From a bacterium (lineage in GTDB: Bacteria; Bacillota; Bacilli; Lactobacillales; Streptococcaceae): 64,000 nucleotides of DNA. Positions 49,319 to 57,727 of the stretch are shown in pieces (the stretch's first letter is position 1; each line of letters opens with the position of its first letter). Under the pieces are notes generated by a model. That model was not told the origin of the DNA, made no database searches, and was given only the letters and a program-made list of their open reading frames with translations. Where the stretch lies: the NCBI GenBank assembly GCA_905221215.1, contig CAJNCI010000001.1, forward strand, positions 248,001-312,000, given 5' to 3'. The position numbers were made by a program, and so were the translations under genes.

Positions 49319-51052
49319 ATGACAGAAATGCTTAAAGGAATCGCGGCATCTGACGGTGTTGCAGTTGCAAAAGCATATCTACTCGTTCAACCGGATTTGT
49401 CATTCGAGACGATTTCAGTCGAAGATACAAACGCAGAAGAGGCTCGTTTGGATGTAGCTCTTGAAGCTTCTCAAAACGAGCTTTCTCTTATCCGTGAGAA
49501 AGCTGTAGGTACGCTTGGTGAAGAAGCGGCTCAAGTTTTTGACGCTCATTTGATGGTTCTTTCTGACCCAGAATTGATTGGTCAGATTAAAGAAACAATC
49601 CGTGCTAAGAAAGTCAATGCAGAAGCAGGTCTTAAAGAAGTGACTGACATGTTCATCACTATCTTTGAAGGCATGGAAGACAACCCATACATGCAAGAAC
49701 GTGCAGCGGATATCCGCGACGTGACAAAACGTGTATTGGCAAACCTTCTTGGTAAGAAATTGCCAAACCCAGCTTCTATCAATGAAGAAGTAATTGTGAT
49801 TGCGCATGACTTGACACCATCTGATACAGCTCAATTGGACAAAAACTTTGTAAAAGCTTTTGTAACAAACATCGGTGGACGTACAAGCCACTCAGCTATC
49901 ATGGCACGTACACTTGAAATTGCAGCTGTATTGGGAACAAATAACATCACTGAAGTAGTGAAAGACGGTGATATCCTTGCCGTTAACGGAATTACTGGTG
50001 AAGTGATTATCAACCCAACAGATGAACAAGCGGCAGAATTTAAAGCAGCTGGTGAAGCTTATGCTAAACAAAAAGCTGAATGGGCACTTTTGAAAGATGC
50101 TCAAACAGTGACTGCTGACGGTAAACACTTCGAGTTGGCTGCTAACATCGGTACTCCAAAAGACGTTGAAGGTGTTAACAACAACGGTGCTGAAGCTGTT
50201 GGACTTTACCGTACAGAGTTCTTGTACATGGATTCTCAAGACTTCCCAACTGAGGATGAGCAGTATGAAGCATACAAAGCTGTTCTTGAGGGAATGAATG
50301 GTAAACCAGTGGTTGTTCGTACAATGGATATCGGTGGAGATAAGGAACTTCCTTACTTCGATATGCCACATGAAATGAACCCATTCCTTGGATTCCGTGC
50401 CCTTCGTATCTCTATTTCTGAAACTGGAGATGCAATGTTCCGTACACAAATCCGTGCCCTTCTTCGCGCTTCTGTTCATGGTCAATTGCGTATCATGTTC
50501 CCAATGGTTGCCCTTTTGAAAGAATTCCGTGCAGCTAAAGCAGTTTATGAAGAAGAAAAAGCAAACCTTCTTGCTGAAGGTGTTGCAGTTGCGGATGACA
50601 TCCAAGTTGGTATCATGATTGAAATCCCTGCAGCAGCGATGCTTGCAGACCAATTTGCAAAAGAAGTAGACTTCATGTCAATTGGTACAAACGACTTGAT
50701 CCAATACTCAATGGCAGCAGACCGTATGAACGAGCAAGTTTCCTACCTTTACCAACCATATAACCCATCAATCCTTCGCTTGATCAACAACGTTATCAAG
50801 GCAGCTCACGCTGAAGGTAAATGGGCTGGTATGTGTGGTGAGATGGCTGGTGACCAAAAAGCTGTTCCACTTCTTGTCGGAATGGGCTTGGATGAGTTCT
50901 CTATGTCAGCAACATCTGTACTTCGTACACGTAGCTTGATGAAGAAATTGGATACTGCTAAGATGGAAGAGTACGCTAACCGTGCCCTTACAGAGTGTTC
51001 AACAATGGAAGAAGTTCTTGAACTTCAAAAAGAATACGTTAACTTTGATTAA
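49319..51052 (+). CDS. ptsI: PTS enzyme I
   Basis: 577 aa. Phosphoenolpyruvate-protein phosphotransferase. Active His191 in [15 protein letters not shown]-binding domain with [27 protein letters not shown] and the catalytic Cys in [11 protein letters not shown]. Its ATG is 5 bp after the ptsH stop (AAGGAAA). Supplies phosphate to the galactose and lactose PTS and to DhaM. Confidence 0.98.
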   Translation: MTEMLKGIAASDGVAVAKAYLLVQPDLSFETISVEDTNAEEARLDVALEASQNELSLIREKAVGTLGEEAAQVFDAHLMVLSDPELIGQIKETIRAKKVNAEAGLKEVTDMFITIFEGMEDNPYMQERAADIRDVTKRVLANLLGKKLPNPASINEEVIVIAHDLTPSDTAQLDKNFVKAFVTNIGGRTSHSAIMARTLEIAAVLGTNNITEVVKDGDILAVNGITGEVIINPTDEQAAEFKAAGEAYAKQKAEWALLKDAQTVTADGKHFELAANIGTPKDVEGVNNNGAEAVGLYRTEFLYMDSQDFPTEDEQYEAYKAVLEGMNGKPVVVRTMDIGGDKELPYFDMPHEMNPFLGFRALRISISETGDAMFRTQIRALLRASVHGQLRIMFPMVALLKEFRAAKAVYEEEKANLLAEGVAVADDIQVGIMIEIPAAAMLADQFAKEVDFMSIGTNDLIQYSMAADRMNEQVSYLYQPYNPSILRLINNVIKAAHAEGKWAGMCGEMAGDQKAVPLLVGMGLDEFSMSATSVLRTRSLMKKLDTAKMEEYANRALTECSTMEEVLELQKEYVNFD

Positions 51053-51059
51053 TGTGATT

Positions 51060-51090
51060 AACCTTGCAACCTAGTTGCAAGGTTTTTTTG
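51060..51090 (+). terminator. ptsHI terminator
   Basis: Perfect 10-bp stem AACCTTGCAA/TTGCAAGGTT with loop CCTAG and a long T tract. Confidence 0.95.
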
Positions 51091-51146
51091 ACGTATTTTG
51101 GAAAAGTATAGTCTAATAAAGCTCACTTTTCAATGGTGCAGAGGCA

Positions 51147-51155
51147 TGGTATAAT
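51147..51155 (+). promoter_or_regulatory. Promoter of the cysteine-cluster protein gene
   Basis: TGG-extended TATAAT at 51150-51155, 31 bp before the ATG. Confidence 0.65.
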
Positions 51156-51186
51156 AGGGGAAAGTAAATAGAATAAGAGAGAAACC

Positions 51187-51681
51187 ATGTCTAAAGAAAT
51201 TGATATTGAGTACTACCACCAGCTAGCCTTGCAAAAGCAGAAGGAACACCGTAAAGTTTTAGCCAATCTAAAGAAAAAACCTCCTAAAAACCTAGACAAG
51301 ATTGCCCAGCAGATTCACCAAGAAGTCTTTGAGGAGATTGATTGTACGGCCTGTGCTAACTGTTGCAAGACATTGGGGCCTGACTTTAAAGAAGCGGATA
51401 TTACACGAATCGCCAAGTATTTTAAGATGAAATTACCTGCTTTTGAAGCAGAGTTTTTGCAAGTAGATGAAGATGGGGACAAGGTTTTTAAATCCATGCC
51501 TTGTCCCTTCCTAGGAGGAGATAATCTCTGTTCTATCTATGACGTTCGTCCAAAGGCCTGTCGTGAATTCCCTCATACTGATCGCAAAAAAATCCATCAA
51601 ATCAACCATTTGACGATTAAGAATACCTTGACCTGTCCAGCAGCCTATCTCTTTGTGGAGAAATTAAAGGATAAGTTATAG
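51187..51681 (+). CDS. YkgJ-type cysteine-cluster protein
   Basis: 164 aa. The family's Cys array is clear: CTACANCCKTLGPDF (C-x2-C-x2-CC, about 52-60), CPFLGGDNLCSIYDVRPKAC (about 104-123) and a late CPAAY. These residues bind Zn or an Fe-S cluster in family members; the biochemical role is unknown. Basic N-terminal helix (KQKEHRKVLANLKKKPPK). AAGAGAG ribosome site. It is followed 56 bp later by the ClbS/DfsB gene. Confidence 0.85.
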   Translation: MSKEIDIEYYHQLALQKQKEHRKVLANLKKKPPKNLDKIAQQIHQEVFEEIDCTACANCCKTLGPDFKEADITRIAKYFKMKLPAFEAEFLQVDEDGDKVFKSMPCPFLGGDNLCSIYDVRPKACREFPHTDRKKIHQINHLTIKNTLTCPAAYLFVEKLKDKL

Positions 51682-51737
51682 AGATTTAAAGGAGAAAAAA
51701 TTCTCATAATAACTAGTAATATGAAGGGAGTACTCCT

Positions 51738-52277
51738 GTGCCTAGACCGAAAACAAAAGAGGATCTAATGCTGGCCTCTAAGGAAAACTATGAAAAGCTC
51801 AATCGTTTCATCTCCCAACTAAGTGAAGATGAGCTACAGACTTCATTTGATTTTTCAAGAGACCCAAAGAAAAAAGAAGCTCACTGGAAAAGGGATAAAA
51901 ATCTACGGGATGTCTTAATCCATCTTTATGAATGGCAGCAGTTACTTTTGACTTGGATACATTCTAATCAAGAAGGTCACGAAAAACTTTTTCTCCCTGA
52001 ACCTTATAATTGGAAAACTTATGGAGAAATGAATGTCGCTTTTTGGAAGAAGCACCAGAAAACCTCCTTAGAAGAAGCGACTAGACTCCTAGAACAATCA
52101 CATAGAGAGGTTTTAGAGTTGATGGAAGTTTTTAGCAATGACGACCTATTTACCAAATGTATCTATAAGTGGACAGGAGGGACAAGTCTAGGTTCCTATT
52201 TTATCAGTAGCACCTCCAGTCATTATGATTGGGCTCTGAAAAAACTCAAAGCTCATCGGAAGAATTGTAAGGGATAG
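51738..52277 (+). CDS. ClbS/DfsB family four-helix-bundle protein
   Basis: 179 aa from a GTG start (AAGGGAG upstream). The family pattern MPRPKTKEDL, LRDVLIHLYEWQQLLLTW and FISSTSSHYDWALKKLK identifies the DUF1706/ClbS-DfsB group. ClbS protects its host from colibactin by opening the cyclopropane, but most members are in bacteria that make no colibactin and have unknown substrates. No biosynthetic cluster is near here. Convergent with dhaQ across a shared terminator. Confidence 0.85.
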   Translation: MPRPKTKEDLMLASKENYEKLNRFISQLSEDELQTSFDFSRDPKKKEAHWKRDKNLRDVLIHLYEWQQLLLTWIHSNQEGHEKLFLPEPYNWKTYGEMNVAFWKKHQKTSLEEATRLLEQSHREVLELMEVFSNDDLFTKCIYKWTGGTSLGSYFISSTSSHYDWALKKLKAHRKNCKG

Positions 52278-52329
52278 ATGGCCTATTTGAAATGGCAAGA
52301 ATGAGTTCTTTTAAACGTAAGATAAAAGC

Positions 52330-52358
52330 AAAGGGCCATCAAGTGATGTAGCCCTTTT
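52330..52358. terminator. Terminator between ClbS/DfsB gene and dhaQ
   Basis: AAAGGGC/GCCCTTT outer stem with an inner CATCA/TGATG stem, then TTTT. A/T flanks on both sides suit both convergent genes. Confidence 0.8.
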
Positions 52359-52374
52359 GAGTTATACAAGCAAA

Positions 52375-53364
52375 TTACCATGCAAAAGCTGTCGTTGGAG
52401 CATTAAGAGCTTCTAACCATTGTTTATTTTTTACAGGGCATAGAGTTACGGATATACCTGCCATATCCAGACTGGTCATAAATGTGCCTGATTTTATGAA
52501 GGTAATAGTGACTCCTTCAATTTCTAAGAGTTGAAGGAGATCATTGAGAAATATGCCCATTTCTAGGTTGCTAGTAGTGCCTAGATTATTTACAAGCAAT
52601 ATAAATTGATCACCCTTTTTCCAATGATAGTGCAATCTTAATTTGCTTATAATTTCATTTGCAAGGATTTCCGATGATTGAAATGGGACGATACGATATC
52701 CTTCTTCGCCATGTATCCCTATGCCATAGGAAATATTTCCTTCTTCCAAGTTAAATAGTGGGAGAGTGGTTTGGGGTAGACTAGCGGATTTCCTTGCAAA
52801 GCCAATCGTTGCGATTTCGGGAGCAAGTTCATGACCTAAATCGGTTAGTTGCTCTATGTTGGCACCATTTTGAGCTGCAAATCCTAGGATTTTATGAAGT
52901 AAGATTGTCCCTGCAAGCCCTCTTCCTCTAATTTGAAATCTATTGTGAGGTTCAATTGAAATATCGTCGTGTGCTAGACTATAGCCGACTTTAATGCCTT
53001 CTTTTCTAGCAGTGTTAATGGCCGAGCTAAATTCTTTGATGTCTGCTTCGAAATTTTTTACAATGATGAAGACACCGTGACCATTGTTTAAAAAACGAAT
53101 GGACTCTAAGATTTCAGTTCTGGTAGGTGGAGTAAATAATTGGCCATAGATAGCAGCAGTAAGCATTCCTTCTCCCACATATCCAATATGAGCAGGTTCG
53201 TGACCTGAACCTCCACCCGACAATATGGGAACCTGATGAGGATTGTGATTTTTTTGATAGACTAATGGTAAGGTAGGGTGTTTTTCTAATTCAGGATGAC
53301 TGCTGACAGTTGCCGAAATGTAACTTGAAATAATGTTCTGTTTATGATTTGAAATAAATGTCAT
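52375..53364 (-). CDS. dhaQ: DhaQ, DhaK paralogue acting as coactivator of DhaS
   Basis: 329 aa, same length as the DhaK at 54045. It keeps the dihydroxyacetone-binding features GGGSGHEPAH, VKNFEADIKEF and the covalent-binding His in GIGIHGEEGY. But it lies with dhaS on the opposite strand and has no DhaL of its own. In Lactococcus lactis DhaQ binds dihydroxyacetone and then activates DhaS, which fits this arrangement. Its start overlaps the dhaS stop by 4 bp. A catalytic DhaK role is the alternative. Confidence 0.85.
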   Translation of the reverse strand: MTFISNHKQNIISSYISATVSSHPELEKHPTLPLVYQKNHNPHQVPILSGGGSGHEPAHIGYVGEGMLTAAIYGQLFTPPTRTEILESIRFLNNGHGVFIIVKNFEADIKEFSSAINTARKEGIKVGYSLAHDDISIEPHNRFQIRGRGLAGTILLHKILGFAAQNGANIEQLTDLGHELAPEIATIGFARKSASLPQTTLPLFNLEEGNISYGIGIHGEEGYRIVPFQSSEILANEIISKLRLHYHWKKGDQFILLVNNLGTTSNLEMGIFLNDLLQLLEIEGVTITFIKSGTFMTSLDMAGISVTLCPVKNKQWLEALNAPTTAFAW

Positions 53365-53891
53365 TGTGGTCTCTTTCCAATAATTGTCATGATTAGAAAG
53401 TCTGGTTGTGGAACTGGACTTTTTTTATTGACGTAAGCCTTCACGATTTCTGCTAGAGCATGTGAATGATAGTCTAACAAAAAACAAGTATAAGCAGATG
53501 AATCGATATCAATCTGACCATATTCTCTTAAAATTTTTGATACAAGCAAGCGACAGTAACTTATAAAGTGGTCATAGAAGTTATTTTGCCCTTGAATATC
53601 AAAAAGTTGAATATAAAAGTCACGCTCTTGTTCGAAATAAAGAAATAATTCTTGTAATAGTTTTTGGCCTGAAATGAAGTCCAAGTTATTGGTGATATAC
53701 TCGGTTAAGTCATTTTCAAATATCCAGTCTAGCAGTTCATATTTGTCAAGAAAGTGATTATAAAAGGTCTGTCTACGAATGCCAGCTGATTCCATGATCT
53801 CTACAATAGAGATTTTGTCAAATTCTCTAGTAGCTAAGAGGTCTCTAAATGCCTTGGCAATCCGTTTTTTTGTGATGAGTGATGATGCCAT
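53361..53891 (-). CDS. dhaS: DhaS, TetR-family activator of the dha operon
   Basis: 176 aa. N-terminal TetR helix-turn-helix (KKRIAKAFRDLLATREFDKI, SIVEIMESAGIRRQTFYNHF) and a helical ligand/coactivator domain. Unusually for TetR proteins, lactococcal DhaS activates transcription when bound to DhaQ-dihydroxyacetone. ATG 53891 follows AAAGG by 6 nt; an in-frame ATG at 53918 has no ribosome site. Divergent from dhaK, with a DhaS-type operator in the 126-bp gap. Confidence 0.85.
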   Translation of the reverse strand: MASSLITKKRIAKAFRDLLATREFDKISIVEIMESAGIRRQTFYNHFLDKYELLDWIFENDLTEYITNNLDFISGQKLLQELFLYFEQERDFYIQLFDIQGQNNFYDHFISYCRLLVSKILREYGQIDIDSSAYTCFLLDYHSHALAEIVKAYVNKKSPVPQPDFLIMTIIGKRPQ

Positions 53892-53951
53892 AGGAAACCT
53901 TTCTTTTACTTCCTTCATTTTACCAAAAAAATGTTTGAAACGGGTTTAAAA

Positions 53952-53977
53952 GGGGACAAATAATAGAATCTGTCCCT
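53952..53977 (+). promoter_or_regulatory. DhaS operator
   Basis: GGACAAAT-N6-ATCTGTCC at 53954-53975. The remembered lactococcal DhaS site is GGACACATN6ATTTGTCC, whose reverse complement is GGACAAATN6ATGTGTCC; only one base differs. It lies directly upstream of the dhaK -35, the place expected for an activator. Confidence 0.8.
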
Positions 53978-54018
53978 TATCAGACAGCGATAAAAAATAT
54001 ATAATGAAAGCGAAAACA
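53977..54018 (+). promoter_or_regulatory. dhaK promoter with consensus cre site
   Basis: TTATCA (53977-53982), 17-bp spacer, TATAAT (54000-54005). ATGAAAGCGAAAACA (54004-54018) matches the cre consensus WTGNAANCGNWNNCW at every defined base and covers the start of transcription, so CcpA should repress. Confidence 0.8.
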
Positions 54019-54044
54019 AAGGTTGATGCCGAAAGGAGTTTCTC

Positions 54045-55034
54045 ATGAAAAAAATTATAAATGAACCGACACAAGTTGTTGATGAAATGTTGCAGGGATT
54101 GTCATTTATGCATAATGACTTGGTAGAACGCTTAGATGGTTTTGATGTTATCATTAGAAAGGCAGAAAAGACAGGAAAAGTTGGACTCATTTCAGGTGGA
54201 GGCTCAGGACATGAACCAAGTCATGCTGGATTTGTAGGAGACGGGATGTTGTCTGCTGCCGTTTGTGGAGCAGTCTTTACCTCACCTACTCCAGATCAAA
54301 TTTTAGAGGCTATTAAGGCAGCTGATGAAGGTGCTGGGGTCTTTATGGTCATCAAGAACTATTCTGGTGACATTATGAACTTTGAAATTGCACAAGAACT
54401 TGCTGAAATGGAAGGTATTGATGTAGCAAGTGTTGTGGTTGATGATGATATCGCTGTTGAAAATAGTCTCTATACCCAGGGTCGTCGAGGTGTTGCGGGT
54501 ACTATTTTAGTCCATAAAATTTTGGGTGCTGCAGCTCGTTCTGGTAAATCATTAGCTGAAATGAAGGAGTTGGCCGATAAACTTGTGTTAGAAATTAAAA
54601 CAATTGGCCTTGCCTTGTCTGGAGCAACCGTTCCTGAAGTTGGCAAACCAGGATTTGTTCTAGAAGACGATGAATTTGAATATGGAGTTGGTATTCACGG
54701 TGAGCCAGGATATAAAAAAGAGAAAATGCAACCTTCCGCACAATTGGCATCAGAATTGGTTGAAAAATTATCTGAAGGTTTCCAACTTAAATCAGGCGAA
54801 CGCTATGGCCTTCTCATTAATGGTTTAGGAAGCACGCCTCTTATGGAACAATATGTATTCGCAAATGATGTGGCTAAATTGCTCCATGAAAAAGGTGTTC
54901 AGTTGGCATTTAAGAAAATTGGAAACTATATGACTTCAATCGATATGGCTGGTTTGTCATTAACATTGATTCGATTGGCAGATGATGAGTGGTTGGATGC
55001 TCTAAATGCACCTGTTACTACACCAGCTTGGTAA
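54045..55034 (+). CDS. dhaK: Dihydroxyacetone kinase, substrate-binding subunit DhaK
   Basis: 329 aa. Binds dihydroxyacetone through a hemiaminal with a histidine (GVGIHGEPGY) and presents it to DhaL. SGGGSGHEPSHAGFVG and KNYSGDIMNFE carry the catalytic His and Asp. GAAAGGAG ribosome site. With DhaL and DhaM it uses PTS phosphate instead of ATP to make dihydroxyacetone phosphate. Confidence 0.95.
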   Translation: MKKIINEPTQVVDEMLQGLSFMHNDLVERLDGFDVIIRKAEKTGKVGLISGGGSGHEPSHAGFVGDGMLSAAVCGAVFTSPTPDQILEAIKAADEGAGVFMVIKNYSGDIMNFEIAQELAEMEGIDVASVVVDDDIAVENSLYTQGRRGVAGTILVHKILGAAARSGKSLAEMKELADKLVLEIKTIGLALSGATVPEVGKPGFVLEDDEFEYGVGIHGEPGYKKEKMQPSAQLASELVEKLSEGFQLKSGERYGLLINGLGSTPLMEQYVFANDVAKLLHEKGVQLAFKKIGNYMTSIDMAGLSLTLIRLADDEWLDALNAPVTTPAW

Positions 55035-55055
55035 AACTTTAGGAGGAAATGTCGC

Positions 55056-55631
55056 ATGAATGCTGAACAAGCTCTTGAATGGATGAAACTTTTTAATGAA
55101 AAGATTCAAGAACAGAAAGATTACCTTAGTGAGCTAGACACTCCTATAGGAGATGGAGACCACGGTGGAAATATGGCGCGTGGCATGGCTGCAGTTATGG
55201 AAAACTTAGAAGGAAAGCAATTTGAGACAAGCAGTGATGTTTTTAAACTTGTCTCAATGCAACTACTGAGTAAGGTAGGCGGTGCTTCTGGTCCCTTGTA
55301 TGGCTCTGCTTTTATGGGCATGTCCAAGGCTGGTTCAAATTCGAAATTAGAAGAAATCTTACAAAGCGGTTTGGATATGATTGTCAAACGCGGGAAAGCA
55401 GAAGTTGGAGAAAAGACAATGGTTGATGTTTGGACTCCTGTTATTGCTGCTTTGTCTGCTGGTCAATTGACTCAAGAGGTTATTGATCAGGTAGTGAATG
55501 CTACCAAAGATTTACTTGCAACTAAAGGAAGGGCATCTTATGTAGGAGAACGTTCGCTTGGACATATTGATCCTGGATCATTCTCATCAGGATTACTCTT
55601 TACTGCTCTTTTAGAAACTGGGGTGGTTTGA
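55056..55631 (+). CDS. dhaL: Dihydroxyacetone kinase, ADP-binding subunit DhaL
   Basis: 191 aa. An eight-helix barrel that keeps a tightly bound ADP/ATP cofactor. The Mg-binding aspartates are in TPIGDGDHGGN (about residues 29-38); GGASGPLYG and the C-terminal GERSLGHIDPGS are present. AGGAGG ribosome site 21 bp after dhaK. Its TGA overlaps the dhaM ATG by one base. Confidence 0.95.
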   Translation: MNAEQALEWMKLFNEKIQEQKDYLSELDTPIGDGDHGGNMARGMAAVMENLEGKQFETSSDVFKLVSMQLLSKVGGASGPLYGSAFMGMSKAGSNSKLEEILQSGLDMIVKRGKAEVGEKTMVDVWTPVIAALSAGQLTQEVIDQVVNATKDLLATKGRASYVGERSLGHIDPGSFSSGLLFTALLETGVV

Positions 55632-56005
55632 TGGGAAGTATTGGTCTTGTTATCGTTTCACATTCCAAAAATATTGCACAAGGTCTTGTTGAACTGATTA
55701 GTGAAGTAGCTAAAGATGTTCCGATTACTTATGTAGGAGGAACTGAAGATGGAGGAATTGGAACTAGTTTTGATCAAGTAGATAGGGTTGTTTCTGAAAA
55801 TCCAGCAGATACTTTACTTGCCTTTTTTGACCTAGGTTCTGCTAAAATGAATTTAGAAATGGTGGCTGATTTCAGTGATAAGAGTATCATCATCAACAGT
55901 GTTCCAATTGTAGAAGGTGCCTATACTGCAGCTGCTCTTCTACAGGCTGGGGCAGAACTGTCAGTTATTCAAACACAGTTGGCTGAACTTGAAATCAACA
56001 AATAA
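55631..56005 (+). CDS. dhaM: PTS-dependent phosphoryl donor DhaM
   Basis: 124 aa, a mannose-family EIIA domain. The phospho-histidine is His11 in LVIVSHSKNIAQG. It has only the EIIA domain, as in lactococci, without the HPr and EI-like extensions of E. coli DhaM. Accepts phosphate from HPr (encoded 6 kb upstream) and rephosphorylates the DhaL-bound ADP. The start is ATG 55631; a TTG three bases earlier is also in frame. Confidence 0.94.
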   Translation: MGSIGLVIVSHSKNIAQGLVELISEVAKDVPITYVGGTEDGGIGTSFDQVDRVVSENPADTLLAFFDLGSAKMNLEMVADFSDKSIIINSVPIVEGAYTAAALLQAGAELSVIQTQLAELEINK

Positions 56006-56087
56006 GGAATCTTCCTATCATTCCGTCTATAGGTGAGTTATTGCTTATCTCTACTATCAAAGTTTAAGTAGATTATTACAAAATCAG

Positions 56088-56116
56088 AAAGGGATTGCTT
56101 GGGCAGTTCCTTTTTA
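56088..56116 (+). terminator. dhaKLM terminator
   Basis: AAAGGGATTGC pairs with GCAGTTCCTTT (two wobbles), followed by Ts, 83 bp after dhaM. Confidence 0.75.
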
Positions 56117-56448
56117 ATTTAACAGAAGTAAAGCCATAGAGTTTCTAAATTGTGAACCATTCAAAACTAATTGTAATGGGATCATTCTAGCTTTAGAATC
56201 CTTCAAAAATTTAGATTTAAAGCAATCAATAGCTTAGAAGAGTGCCAAAACATTTAGTTTATAGGAATTCTAGGCCTAGAATTGCATGGATATTTATGAA
56301 GTTAGGGTGTTCGATAGTTAGGATTGTTCTATTCTGAAAGATTTGGGTTGTCAATTGTATAGGATAGTATTACTCTATGTTAGATTCCAGTATAAATAAT
56401 TGGATAAATAATATTAAAGAAAAATCAAAATCATAATTTTGTTTAATA
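56117..56448. other. AT-rich gap with a perfect 18-bp palindrome
   Basis: About 330 bp without ORF. The one visible feature is AATTCTAGGCCTAGAATT (56266-56283), a perfect 18-bp palindrome without a T tract. The rest is AT-rich with short imperfect repeats (TTAGGAT/TAGGATAG). Confidence 0.5.
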
Positions 56449-56457
56449 TGGTATAAT
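56449..56457 (+). promoter_or_regulatory. Promoter of the unknown two-gene module
   Basis: TGG-extended TATAAT at 56452-56457, 36 bp before the ATG. No good -35. Confidence 0.65.
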
Positions 56458-56493
56458 ATTTCTAATAATTTAAACATAATGAGGTAGTAATTT

Positions 56494-57495
56494 ATGGATG
56501 AAGTTTTATTTTTTGGAGAAGATGACTTCGATATTCTTGATATTGATGGTTATGAACTAAAACCCTCAACGTTTTTTAATAAGTTACCAGAAATAGCCCA
56601 ACCTTTAGCCAAAAATGCAAATAAAATCTTATCTGAAGTAGAAAAAATGTTATATTCTGTTCCAGCCTTTATCCATGTTGTCCAATCTAGTATACCTGAA
56701 GAGGTTTTTCAGGCAATTCTTTCTCCAGAACAACGGGAACAAATTGCTCAAGGAGTGTTAAAATTAATGACAAAGAAAGATGGCTCTCTCTTGGCGGTAT
56801 TAGTAGATACTAATACTAATAAAGTCATTGGAAATGTACCATTGAAATCTGTTAAATTGACACCAGAATTAAATAAAGCGTTAGCTGATTATTCGTCACA
56901 AATTCAAATGGCTCAGATTGCAGAGGAGATTCAAAATGTACAATATGCTATTGAAGACGTCAGAAAAGGACAGGAGTCAGATAGACTTGCCATAGCCTAT
57001 AGTTGTCAACAGAAACTCTTGCAGGCTAGAGAGATATCAGATCCAAACATTAGAACAATGATGTTACTACAAGTTATTTCAGATGCAGAAGATAGTCGAA
57101 ACCTTCTAATGCTTAGTCAAAAATCTAATGTAAATTTTATTAAAGAACAACCAGATTCTACTTGGGGTAAGTTATTAAAAGGTGATAAACCAGATAAAAT
57201 AGAAGCTCGTATGAATGAGATTAGAGATGGATTAGCAGCTGTAAATATCGTTTCACTATCAGCAGCCATAGCTTATAATGAGTTGGGCGAGAAAAAGGCC
57301 GCTCAAAAAAGTTTGGATTACTTTGGGAAATTTATTAACGAAACTTATCTCAGTTCTCAAGAATTAGTAGAGAGACTTGATTTACTTGATCCTTCGCCAA
57401 CAAATTACTGGACAAAAGAATTGCCAAAAATTGAAACTTCTATAATGAAATTGCCAAATAAACCAGATTATATTGAGACAGAGGTGCTAGAATGA
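56494..57495 (+). CDS. Unrecognised 333-aa helical protein, first gene of a two-gene module
   Basis: I do not recognise this protein. It starts with an acidic segment (MDEVLFFGEDDFDILDIDGY). A helical part (about 27-75) is followed by QREQIAQGVLKLMTKKDGSL, a short beta-rich stretch (LLAVLVDTNTNKVIGNVPL) and a long alpha-helical region (about 125-285: IAEEIQNVQYAIEDVRKGQE, SLSAAIAYNELGEKKAAQKS). No signal peptide or clear membrane span. GAGG lies 10 nt before the ATG. Its stop overlaps the next start by 4 bp. Codon use is AT-rich and unlike the neighbouring dha and pts genes, suggesting horizontal gain. Function unknown. Confidence 0.8.
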   Translation: MDEVLFFGEDDFDILDIDGYELKPSTFFNKLPEIAQPLAKNANKILSEVEKMLYSVPAFIHVVQSSIPEEVFQAILSPEQREQIAQGVLKLMTKKDGSLLAVLVDTNTNKVIGNVPLKSVKLTPELNKALADYSSQIQMAQIAEEIQNVQYAIEDVRKGQESDRLAIAYSCQQKLLQAREISDPNIRTMMLLQVISDAEDSRNLLMLSQKSNVNFIKEQPDSTWGKLLKGDKPDKIEARMNEIRDGLAAVNIVSLSAAIAYNELGEKKAAQKSLDYFGKFINETYLSSQELVERLDLLDPSPTNYWTKELPKIETSIMKLPNKPDYIETEVLE

Positions 57496-57689
57496 AAGAA
57501 ATAAAAAAATGCAAGATATGTACTAGGGATTTACCATCAAGTTATAAGCACAATAAGTGCGAATCGTGTAGAAACAAAAAAATAGATGAAGCAAAAAAGA
57601 TACTTAAAGTTGTTGGACAAGTTGGAAGTGTGGTTACTCCAGTTGTAGTTGGTATGTTGATGAATAAAACTAAGAAAAAGAAGAAATAA
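57492..57689 (+). CDS. 65-aa Cys-cluster / hydrophobic / poly-Lys protein, second gene of the module
   Basis: Not recognised as a named family. The layout is clear: KKCKICTRDL (C-x2-C), then CESCRNKK (C-x2-C), together a small zinc-ribbon-like knuckle (about 7-26); a basic helix (about 27-37); a Gly/Val-rich hydrophobic segment VVGQVGSVVTPVVVGMLM (about 39-56); and a lysine tail (about 60-65). It could be a membrane-inserting or nucleic-acid-binding peptide. ATGA overlap with the 333-aa gene implies coupled synthesis and a joint role. Confidence 0.75.
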   Translation: MKEIKKCKICTRDLPSSYKHNKCESCRNKKIDEAKKILKVVGQVGSVVTPVVVGMLMNKTKKKKK

Positions 57690-57727
57690 ACTAATCTATT
57701 AAGTACTTAGAAAGGAAAACTCTCAAA

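Noticed and set aside
49415..49891. 158-aa ORF antisense to ptsI
   Set aside because: Cys/Phe-rich shadow frame created by the strong codon bias of ptsI; no start context.
51738..52277. Colibactin self-resistance
   Set aside because: ClbS/DfsB family membership alone does not imply colibactin; no pks-type genes are in the window.
52375..53364. Second catalytic dihydroxyacetone kinase
   Set aside because: Despite retained substrate residues it lacks its own DhaL and is coupled to the TetR-type dhaS, so DhaQ is the better reading.
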